Shown: positions 5,846 to 11,757 of the stretch, one piece after another | Position numbering within the stretch: position 1 is the first letter of the stretch | How the letters are laid out: the number at the start of each line of letters is the position of its first letter | From: Actinomycetota bacterium | GTDB lineage: Bacteria > Actinomycetota > Acidimicrobiia > Acidimicrobiales > JAHWKP01 | Reading direction: 5' to 3' | Assembly: GCA_019347775.1 (NCBI GenBank) | Contig: JAHWKP010000039.1 | Coordinates: forward strand, 1-11,757 | Length of the DNA: 11,757 nt | The notes under the pieces: model-generated | Database searches by the model: none | Seen by the model: the letters and a program-made list of their open reading frames with translations, nothing else | Told to the model about the DNA's origin: nothing | Position numbers and translations under genes: made by a program

Positions 5846-6399
5846 CACGAGTCGGCTCCGCTCCAGAACACGTGCCACACCGAGCGCCCGTCGTCCTTGG
5901 CGCGGCGTAGCACCTGCAGGCTCGCCAGCACCTCATCCATGGCAGGTCCGATCATCCACACCGAGATCACCGCTGAAGCCAGACAAAGCGTGCAGAACGA
6001 GTCGAACATCACGGGCTGGAGGATTACGAGGATGATGCTGGCTGCACCCAGTGGACCGACCGCCAACCCGAACAGCACGACCAGCCACGGCATCCGGCGC
6101 CAACGCTGCGTGCCGCCGACCGCCCCGGTCACCGCGTCAGCGAGGTATCCGGCGGCGCCGAGGGCAGCGTCGGGTATCACCAAGATCGTCGAGACCCGCG
6201 ACGTCAGCACGCGCCTGCTGCCGTCGCCGAAGAACGGCTCCCACACAGTGTCCACGACATCGAGCTGGTACAGCGTGAGATAGACGGCGATGGCGAAACC
6301 GGCGATTGCCAGCCCGACGATCGGTAGCCGTTGCGGCCAACTCGACGGGTTGTAGTCCCAGCCGATGGGCTTGGGCGCGGCTGTCTGCGAGGGGGTCAC
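5845..6399 (-). CDS. Vitamin K epoxide reductase (VKOR)-family protein
   Basis: This 184-residue membrane protein has four to five predicted helices. VKOR homologues reoxidise disulfide-forming partners by passing electrons to quinone. The active-site CxxC is present as FCTLCLASAV (C136, C139). The conserved middle matches the actinobacterial subgroup (VWEPFFGDGSRRVLTS, then PDAALGAAGYLADAV). The periplasmic loop Cys pair that shuttles electrons from the partner in classical VKORs is absent: these two are the only cysteines in the protein. It may therefore need a partner thiol or do something different. The start is GTG (6397-6399) with GGACAGGG upstream. It is first in the operon and divergent from the adenylation-acyltransferase gene across about 147 bp. 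Confidence 0.88.
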   Translation of the reverse strand: MTPSQTAAPKPIGWDYNPSSWPQRLPIVGLAIAGFAIAVYLTLYQLDVVDTVWEPFFGDGSRRVLTSRVSTILVIPDAALGAAGYLADAVTGAVGGTQRWRRMPWLVVLFGLAVGPLGAASIILVILQPVMFDSFCTLCLASAVISVWMIGPAMDEVLASLQVLRRAKDDGRSVWHVFWSGADS

Positions 6400-6546
6400 G
6401 GCCCTGTCCAGGCAGTCAGCGGGAGGGGCGGCACCCGATCTCGATACCCGGGGGCGGCAGTAGCCATGGCTAGGCGGTTCCCCTTTTGCGGTTAGGTATG
6501 CTTAACAACCCGCCGTCCCGAAGTGCCCTACCTGCTTATCCCTGCC

Positions 6547-9138
6547 ATGACGCTCCTCGCCACCACTCAGCCCGACACCTCCACGCGGCTGTTCGCGGAC
6601 GATCTGGCCCGGCACGGCGACCGCCCCGCCCTCATAACCGCCGATGGCTTCGTCAGCTATGCCGAACTCGACCGGAAGGTCGCAGCGCTGGCCGCCCGAC
6701 TCGGGGAGCGCCGGCTCGTAGCAGTCGAGGCAGCGAACACGATCAATGCCGTCGCGGCCTATCTGGCTGCCCTGCGCGGTGGCCACGCCTTGCTCCTGCT
6801 GCCTCAGGCCGAAGCGACCGCGCAACGGCTTGTCGAGGCCTACGACGCCGATGTCGTGCTGTCAGCGCACTCGGAGTGGGAGCCATCTGAACGCAGGCCG
6901 GGCTCTGCGCACCTCCTGCACCCCGAGCTGGCCCTGCTCCTGCCGACCTCGGGCTCGACCGGGTCTTCGAAGCTGGTGAGGCTGTCGCGCGACAACCTCC
7001 AGTCCAACGCCGCCGCCATCGCCGAGTACCTGTGCATCACGACCGACCACCGGGCGGCCACGACGCTGCCGATGCAGTACTGCTACGGCCTGTCGGTGAT
7101 CAACAGCCACCTGGCAGTCGGGGCGGGACTCGTGCTCACCGAGCTCTCCGTCGTGGACGCCTGCTTCTGGGACGTCTTCCGCAACGCGGGTGCCACCAGC
7201 TTTGCGGGTGTGCCCTACACGTTCGAGTTGCTCGATCGGATCGGCTTCGAGTCGATGTCGCTGCCGGCCCTTCGATACGTGACCCAGGCAGGGGGGCGTC
7301 TCCAGCCCGACGAGGTCCGCCGGTACGCCGAGCTGGGCCGTGCGCGGGGGTGGCAGCTCTACGTCATGTACGGCCAGACCGAGGCAACCGCTCGGATGGC
7401 CTATCTGCCTCCGGAACTGGCCGACGTTTACCCGGAGGCCATCGGCGTCCCGGTGCCGGGAGGCTCGTTCAGGATCGAGCCCATCGACGAAGCCGGCGAT
7501 GGCACCGGCGAGCTCGTGTACCGCGGCCCCAACGTCATGCTGGGCTATGCCCGCACCGCGGTCGATCTGAGCCTCGGGCAGACCATCGACGAACTCCGAA
7601 CGGGCGACATCGCCCGCCGCAACAGCCATGGTTTGTACGAGATCGTCGGTCGACGCAGCCGGTTCATCAAGCCGTACGGGATTCGAGTCGACCTCGAGCA
7701 GCTCGAGTTGGCGATCGCCGCACGAGGAACCACGAGCCTGTGCACCGGTGACGACGAGACTCTCGACATCGCCGTCGAGCGAGGCGTGGATATGTCCGCG
7801 GTCATGGCTGAGGTCAGACGGGTCGCCGCTGTGCCCGCCTCGCGAGTGCGGATCGTGGAGTTCGAGCATCTGCCGAGGCTGCCGAGCGGGAAGTCCGATT
7901 ACATAAAGGTGCGTCAGCGCGCCGCGGCACAAGCCCCGCCTGCGTCATTGCCGACGTCATCGCAGTCAGGGCTGCCGGCGCTCTTCGCCGAGGTCCTGGG
8001 CCGCGAGGTGGCCGACGACGAGTCCTTCGTCAGCGCCGGCGGTGATTCGCTGTCATATGTCGAGTTGTCGATCGCGCTCGAAGAGCGTCTCGGCTCGCTC
8101 CCGCGCGACTGGCATGTTCGCCCGATCCGCGAACTCATCCCCAAGCGCGGCGGAAGGCGCCTGTTTCGAGCGGTGGAGACGAGTGTCGCCCTGCGGGCAC
8201 TTGCCATCGTGCTAATCGTTGGAACCCACGTCGGGCTGTGGCATCTGCCGGGTGGGGCCCATGTGCTGCTCGGCGTGGCGGGTTACAACTTCGCCCGGTT
8301 CCAGCTTCTCGGCGGCGCGATCGGACGGACCATCGCCCGCATCGCGGTGCCCAGCGTCTGCTGGATCGGTGCGGTCGCGGCGATGAGCGAGAAGTACGGA
8401 TGGCCCAACGCCCTGTTGATCAACGGCCTGGTCGGACGGCCCGGTGATGAGTGGGGTTATTGGTTCATCGAGGCGCTGATCTACATCCTCATACCGTTGG
8501 CCGCGCTGCTTGCCGTGCCATCGGTCCGGCGGTTCGAGCGGCGATGGCCGTTCGGGGTCGCGTTCGGCGTCGCGCTGGCCGCGCTGGCGGTGCGCTTCGA
8601 CGTCATCGACCTGCCTTCCATGCAGTACGGCACGTCGCGGCCGCACGAGGTGTTCTGGCTCTTCGCCCTCGGCTGGGCCGCCGCCGTTGCAGCTACGGGG
8701 CCACGCCGCATGCTGGTATCGGCGCTGGTCGTGGTGTCCGTACCGGGGTTCTTCGGCGACCTTCACCGCGAGGCGCTCATCGTGGCCGGGCTACTGCTGG
8801 TGCTGTGGGCACCGACGCTGAGGCTGCCCGCCGCTCTCACTCGGGTCGCGGGGACGCTGGCGGCCGCCTCACTCTACATCTATCTCACCCACTGGCAGGT
8901 CTTCCCGTTGGTGGAGCGCCACGTCGGCCGACCGGCGGCGGTGCTCGCTGCCCTGGGGGCGGGCGTTGCCGCCTTCGTTGTAGCTGGAGCGATCACGACC
9001 CGCCTCTCGGCTCTGGCCCGCGGGCATGATTCGCCTCGCGGGCGGGAAGGATCATTTGGTCATGCGAGGAGAAATCGTGAAGCGGATCGCTCTTTCCATC
9101 TGCGCCGGCCTGTTCCTCGCATTGGCGTCGTGCGGTGA
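6547..9138 (+). CDS. Adenylation-carrier-acyltransferase 3 fusion protein
   Basis: This 863-residue protein has three parts. An AMP-forming adenylation domain (about 1-460) shows TSGSTGSSK (134-142), YGQTEA, LRTGDIAR, GRRSRFIKPYGIRVD and LPSGKSDY with K449. A carrier domain (about 475-535) has the phosphopantetheine serine in GGDSL (S501). An acyltransferase-3 (OafA-like) membrane domain (about 545-825) has R550 and H561 at the spacing of the catalytic motif, and YIYLTHWQVF late. The likely scheme is activation of an acid on ATP, loading on the carrier and transfer by the membrane domain to an envelope acceptor, much as DltA, DltC and DltB divide this job. The A4 region reads QYCYGLSVIN and lacks the Asp that holds an amino group, so a plain carboxylic acid is likelier. 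The ATG at 6547 is chosen over GTG 6523. The last 35-40 residues are Arg-rich and overlap the next gene by 62 bases, so the natural end is doubtful. Confidence 0.88.
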   Translation: MTLLATTQPDTSTRLFADDLARHGDRPALITADGFVSYAELDRKVAALAARLGERRLVAVEAANTINAVAAYLAALRGGHALLLLPQAEATAQRLVEAYDADVVLSAHSEWEPSERRPGSAHLLHPELALLLPTSGSTGSSKLVRLSRDNLQSNAAAIAEYLCITTDHRAATTLPMQYCYGLSVINSHLAVGAGLVLTELSVVDACFWDVFRNAGATSFAGVPYTFELLDRIGFESMSLPALRYVTQAGGRLQPDEVRRYAELGRARGWQLYVMYGQTEATARMAYLPPELADVYPEAIGVPVPGGSFRIEPIDEAGDGTGELVYRGPNVMLGYARTAVDLSLGQTIDELRTGDIARRNSHGLYEIVGRRSRFIKPYGIRVDLEQLELAIAARGTTSLCTGDDETLDIAVERGVDMSAVMAEVRRVAAVPASRVRIVEFEHLPRLPSGKSDYIKVRQRAAAQAPPASLPTSSQSGLPALFAEVLGREVADDESFVSAGGDSLSYVELSIALEERLGSLPRDWHVRPIRELIPKRGGRRLFRAVETSVALRALAIVLIVGTHVGLWHLPGGAHVLLGVAGYNFARFQLLGGAIGRTIARIAVPSVCWIGAVAAMSEKYGWPNALLINGLVGRPGDEWGYWFIEALIYILIPLAALLAVPSVRRFERRWPFGVAFGVALAALAVRFDVIDLPSMQYGTSRPHEVFWLFALGWAAAVAATGPRRMLVSALVVVSVPGFFGDLHREALIVAGLLLVLWAPTLRLPAALTRVAGTLAAASLYIYLTHWQVFPLVERHVGRPAAVLAALGAGVAAFVVAGAITTRLSALARGHDSPRGREGSFGHARRNREADRSFHLRRPVPRIGVVR

Positions 9139-9649
9139 TGACGAGCCCGCCGTCGTAGATGCGCCGGCCGCTCAGAGCGAAGAGGACGATGAGTTCGAGG
9201 TTCTAGACGCTAACGATGATGAGTTCCTCGACGTCGATGAGATTCCCGAGAACGAGGGCCGAGAGGTATTTCTGGCGTGGGACACTGACCGCAACGCCGT
9301 ACTGGACCGTGATGAGATTCACGGGACGGCGTTCAAGCTCTGGGACATAAACCGCGACGGGCGTATCTCGGAAGCAGAGTGGACCCAAAACGCCGACGTC
9401 TGGTATTCGCGGCCCGTCGTCGAGGCCTTCGCTGACTGGGACAACGACGGCGACTCCGAGTTGGACGCCGACGAGTTCTCCGAGCGTTTCGACCTGTCCG
9501 CCGTCGGCGACAGGTGGGCGGGTGAGACGCTCGAAGAGGCAGCTTTTAAAGACGCCTACTTCGAGCTCTACGACGCCAACAACGACGGGCGCGTCTCCAG
9601 GCTGGAGTGGCAGACAGGGAAAGCCATCTGGGGAACTGCACCCGAGTGA
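9077..9649 (+). CDS. Five-EF-hand calcium-binding lipoprotein
   Basis: This 190-residue lipoprotein has lipobox LASC (C19) and an acidic linker (SEEDDEFEV). It carries five canonical 12-residue EF-hand loops at 44-55, 69-80, 90-101, 122-133 and 166-177, each with D/N at positions 1, 3 and 5 and Glu at 12. It should bind calcium on the outer face of the membrane, as a buffer or sensor. The GTG at 9077 is chosen for GAGGAG (9066-9071) five bases upstream. An ATG at 9062 is possible but would put the ribosome binding site inside the gene. It overlaps the preceding gene's last 62 bases in another frame. Its TGA (9647-9649) is followed in the same frame by the exchanger reading frame, so the two form a calcium pair and may be coupled in translation. 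Confidence 0.9.
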   Translation: MKRIALSICAGLFLALASCGDDEPAVVDAPAAQSEEDDEFEVLDANDDEFLDVDEIPENEGREVFLAWDTDRNAVLDRDEIHGTAFKLWDINRDGRISEAEWTQNADVWYSRPVVEAFADWDNDGDSELDADEFSERFDLSAVGDRWAGETLEEAAFKDAYFELYDANNDGRVSRLEWQTGKAIWGTAPE

Positions 9650-9676
9650 CCGAATCGTTCTGATCGGGCGGTTCCG

Positions 9677-10675
9677 CTGCAGTCCCTGCCCGTCAGTCTC
9701 ACCATCGGGCTCTTCGTCGCCGCCGCGGCGAGCATCTTCCCGGCCGGACGGAGCCTCGCGCGATCGGTCGACCAACTAGCCACAGTCACCGGCGCCCGTC
9801 GAGGATTTCTGGGCGCGCTCGTGCTCGGAGGAATCACCTCACTACCCGAGGTATCCACTACGGCTACCGCGGCGGCCATCCCCAATCCTTCATTGGCGGC
9901 AAGCAACGTGTTCGGAAGCGTCTCTACCAACCTGTTGATCCTGGCTGTCGCCGACTTCGCCTCGCCGACGCCACTGGTGTTGAGGGTGCCGATGGCTGCT
10001 GTCATCCGACAAGGTCTCGTGGCGCTGGGTGTGCTGTTCATCGCGGGCGCCGGGATCATTCTTGGCGACCCCTTCGGCGGCTCCATCGGCATCGGCCCGC
10101 TCGCCATCGCCGCCATCGTCATCGTGTCCTTTGTCCTCATGGGTCGGATCGGCGCCGCTCCTCCGGCGGCCGACGAACCCGATGTTGCCGAGGACCTGGA
10201 GGAGCCCTCGCTGCTGCGCATTGTTCTCAAGCTCGCGGGGGTAGGCCTGGTCGTTGTCGTCGCCGGGGCAGTCGCGGCCCAGAGCGCCGACGCCTTCGCC
10301 GAAGACCTCGGACTCGCCTCGGGCTTTGTGGGCTTCGTGCTGCTGGCGGTTGTCACCTCGCTGCCGGAGGTGAGCGCGACCATCGGCGCGGTGAGAGTCG
10401 GCCTCGGCGGCCTGGCGGCTGCCAACATCTTCGGCTCCAACATGTTCAACGTGGCTCTGCTGGCAGTGGCCGACCTCAGCTACACGCAGGGCCCTTTGCT
10501 CGATGCCCTCGGATCCGACGTGCTGCTGAGCCTCGCTCTGGCCACGGCTCTCATCGCCGCGTACCTCGCCGCTCTCCGCTGGCCGGGGCGCACCATCGGA
10601 CGCATCGGTATCGGCTCTGCAGTGGTGATCGCCGGTTACGTAGTCGGCGCCGGGGCGTTGGCCCGGCTCGGGTAG
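9677..10675 (+). CDS. Na+/Ca2+ exchanger-family (CaCA) antiporter
   Basis: This membrane protein has the two inverted alpha repeats of the CaCA superfamily: GGITSLPEVSTTATAAA...ASNVFGSVSTNLLIL and VVTSLPEVSATIGA...AANIFGSNMFNVALL. The TSLPE and N-x-F-G-S residues form the cation site. An acidic cytoplasmic loop (ADEPDVAEDLEEPS) joins the halves. The frame opens at 9650, right after the EF-hand gene's TGA. The conserved first helix (SLTIGLFVAAAASIFPAG) and TGARRGFLGALVLGG lie before the first standard start, GTG 9821. No ATG, GTG or TTG occurs earlier in frame; CTG at 9677 or 9686 would give about 330 residues, the usual family length. I place the start at 9677 with low confidence. A frameshift near 9660, which would join it to the GTG at 9646 overlapping the EF-hand stop, is the main alternative. 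It probably acts with the EF-hand lipoprotein. Confidence 0.8.
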   Translation: MQSLPVSLTIGLFVAAAASIFPAGRSLARSVDQLATVTGARRGFLGALVLGGITSLPEVSTTATAAAIPNPSLAASNVFGSVSTNLLILAVADFASPTPLVLRVPMAAVIRQGLVALGVLFIAGAGIILGDPFGGSIGIGPLAIAAIVIVSFVLMGRIGAAPPAADEPDVAEDLEEPSLLRIVLKLAGVGLVVVVAGAVAAQSADAFAEDLGLASGFVGFVLLAVVTSLPEVSATIGAVRVGLGGLAAANIFGSNMFNVALLAVADLSYTQGPLLDALGSDVLLSLALATALIAAYLAALRWPGRTIGRIGIGSAVVIAGYVVGAGALARLG

Positions 10676-10789
10676 CCACTCCGCTCGCCGAGCACCGACG
10701 CCGCGGTTAGTTCGGGGAAGAAAGACGCCACACTGGTGGTTGAACCGTGGAACCCCTCTGAGCTGCACTTCTTCTGAAAGGAACCCGTC

Positions 10790-11467
10790 TTGGCCCAGTT
10801 CGTCCAGCCCCAGCCTTACGGCGCCCGCCGATCGGTCGTCCGCCTAGCCATGGCGCTCGCGCTGGCCGCGGCGATGCTCGTCGGCGTCGGCCGCCTCCAG
10901 GACATGCTCCCTTCGTTCTCCAATCCGTTCGCGTCCGAGACGGTCGACCGCAGCGCGCCGGCCGTGCTCCATGCGCTCCGCGACGTGAGCGAGTACCGCG
11001 CCGCCAGCGCTGAGTATTCGGTGATCGTCGACATGGAGAAGGACACCCGCTACGTGCCCTCCTTCCTGAAGGGCGAACGGACGGTCTTCGTGGCCGTCGG
11101 TTCGGTTGACGCCTCGGTCGACTTCGGCGCCCTCGATGAGTCGGCCGTGAGTCTCGACGGCGAGTCGGTCACCCTCCGCCTCCCGGAGGCCAAGCTCGGC
11201 GAGGCCACCATCGATCCTGCACAGAGCCGGGTCGTGTCTCGCGAGCGCGGCGCCCTGGATCGGATCGGTTCGGTCTTCAGCGACAGTCCGACGAGCGAGC
11301 GGTCCCTGTACCTTGCGGCGACCCGCAAGTTCGATTCGGCCGCCAAGTCCGACGCCGCCCTGACCCGACGGGCGGAACAGAACACCCAGGCCATGCTGCA
11401 GCGCCTCCTGACGCCTCTCGGCTTCGAGGACGTCACGGTCACCTTCGGACCCGCCCGCCCCGCGTAG
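10790..11467 (+). CDS. DUF4230-family membrane-anchored protein
   Basis: This 225-residue protein starts with TTG (10790-10792), supported by AAAGGAAC seven bases or so upstream. One membrane helix (about 17-36) follows a basic start, with the bulk outside. The pattern AVLHALRDVSEYRAASAEYSVIVDMEKD, then VFVAVGSVDASVDFGALD, and the end NTQAMLQRLLTPLGFEDVTVTF match DUF4230, a family of unknown function found widely in bacteria. The C-terminal region contains a long helix (SAAKSDAALTRRAEQNTQAML) before the final strand. It stands alone behind a 114-bp gap after the exchanger. I see no clear promoter in that gap. Confidence 0.85.
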   Translation: MAQFVQPQPYGARRSVVRLAMALALAAAMLVGVGRLQDMLPSFSNPFASETVDRSAPAVLHALRDVSEYRAASAEYSVIVDMEKDTRYVPSFLKGERTVFVAVGSVDASVDFGALDESAVSLDGESVTLRLPEAKLGEATIDPAQSRVVSRERGALDRIGSVFSDSPTSERSLYLAATRKFDSAAKSDAALTRRAEQNTQAMLQRLLTPLGFEDVTVTFGPARPA

Positions 11468-11472
11468 CCAGC

Positions 11473-11499
11473 CGCCCGTTCCGGGCGTACTTAGCCCGG
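11473..11499 (+). terminator. Overlapping hairpins after DUF4230, possible terminator
   Basis: CGCCCG (11473-11478) pairs perfectly with CGGGCG (11482-11487) around TTC. Alternatively CCGGGC (11481-11486) pairs perfectly with GCCCGG (11494-11499) around GTACTTA. The two are mutually exclusive because they share the middle arm. The position just after the stop at 11465-11467 suits termination, but no T-run follows. Confidence 0.4.
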
Positions 11500-11549
11500 C
11501 TCTACCTGCCAAAGCACGCCCGCTCGGAGGTTCGGGTAGACAAACGGGT

Positions 11550-11757
11550 ATGAGTCCTCGGGTCAAGGTCGGTGTCCAACTCCACCCGCAGCACTGCTCC
11601 GTCGACGAACTGCGGGAGGCGTGGGAGGAGGCCGACCGTTTAGGCGTCGACAGCATCTGGACGTGGGATCACTTCCTCCCGCTCTACGGGGACCGCGACG
11701 GCCGCCACTACGACGGCTGGTCGCTGCTGGCCGCCAGGGCGGTCACGACCGAACGGG
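11550..11757 (+). CDS. LLM-class F420-dependent oxidoreductase, N-terminal part
   Basis: This gene runs off the right edge; 69 codons are present. The sequence MSPRVKVGVQLHPQHCSVDELREAWEEADRLGVDSIWTWDHFLPLYGD is the first part of a luciferase-like (LLM) TIM barrel. GVQL is strand 1, EADRLGVDSIWTWDHF is the typical first helix-strand unit that reads A...G..S.W..DH, and WSLLAARA begins the next helix. Members use coenzyme F420 or FMN; in actinobacteria this subgroup is usually F420-dependent, with the substrate not predictable. The ATG at 11550 is the only sensible start, although no strong ribosome binding site is seen. It is separate from DUF4230 by 82 bp that include possible terminator hairpins. 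Confidence 0.88.
   Translation, partial: MSPRVKVGVQLHPQHCSVDELREAWEEADRLGVDSIWTWDHFLPLYGDRDGRHYDGWSLLAARAVTTER

Noticed and set aside
6862..7932. 356-codon open frame on the minus strand
   Set aside because: It lies opposite the adenylation domain, whose motifs are unmistakable. The frame is a by-product of high GC at third positions.
9647..9649. The EF-hand gene's TGA as a second selenocysteine codon
   Set aside because: The residues around it are not a redox motif and nothing suggests a Cys in homologues. A start-codon or frameshift explanation for the exchanger is simpler.
9568..10768. Two long minus-strand frames opposite the exchanger
   Set aside because: Low-complexity Ala/Ser/Thr- or Asp/Gly/His-rich translations, antisense to the conserved alpha-repeat motifs.
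1..11757. Genome-wide reassignment of TGA to an amino acid
   Set aside because: Most genes here, including arsR, arsI, the HMA gene, the phosphatase, VKOR, SPW, MscS and the rhodanese gene itself, end sensibly at TGA, with family-typical lengths.

Overview
The window is high-GC DNA with GTG/TTG starts, lipobox proteins, an F420-type luciferase-like oxidoreductase and CadI/ArsI-type and SPW/VKOR-type genes. Together these point to a chromosomal segment of an actinobacterium (Actinomycetota), possibly a deep-branching environmental lineage. The lineage is inference; no marker gene is present. No tRNA, rRNA, CRISPR array or insertion sequence was seen.

Layout. (1) 166-1692 is an arsenic module: arsR (-) diverges from arsI (+), followed by a small heavy-metal-associated protein and a 4-TM membrane protein. 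A perfect 13-bp inverted repeat lies in the divergent gap. (2) 1693-3377 (-) encodes a small secreted Cys-containing protein, an inositol-monophosphatase-family phosphatase and a hemolysin III/PAQR membrane protein; the last abuts the arsenic operon tail to tail with no spacer. (3) 3429-3878 (+) is a lipoprotein. (4) 3930-6399 (-) is a four-gene operon: VKOR-family protein, SPW-repeat membrane protein, MscS-type channel and rhodanese-CBS protein. (5) 6547-9138 (+) encodes one polypeptide with an adenylation domain, a carrier domain and an acyltransferase-3 membrane domain. (6) 9077-10675 (+) pairs a five-EF-hand lipoprotein with a Na+/Ca2+-exchanger-family protein, a likely calcium pair. (7) 10790-11467 (+) is a DUF4230 protein. 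(8) From 11550 the start of an LLM-class oxidoreductase runs off the edge.

The standout is the rhodanese-CBS gene at 3930-4586. It is interrupted by a single in-frame TGA (4380-4382) in the active-site loop, where relatives, as far as I recall them, carry Cys (pattern YCWDxxC-D-[LM]-SPRAAWRLE). Both flanks are intact in the same frame, and a hairpin with a G-starting apical loop lies 18 nt after the TGA. That is the classic signature of a selenocysteine codon, so this may be a rhodanese selenoprotein. A recent nonsense mutation is the main alternative. TGA is an ordinary stop for most genes here, including this gene's own terminal stop.

A second oddity is the exchanger reading frame. It opens directly after, and in phase with, the EF-hand gene's TGA stop, and has no ATG/GTG/TTG upstream of its conserved first membrane region.
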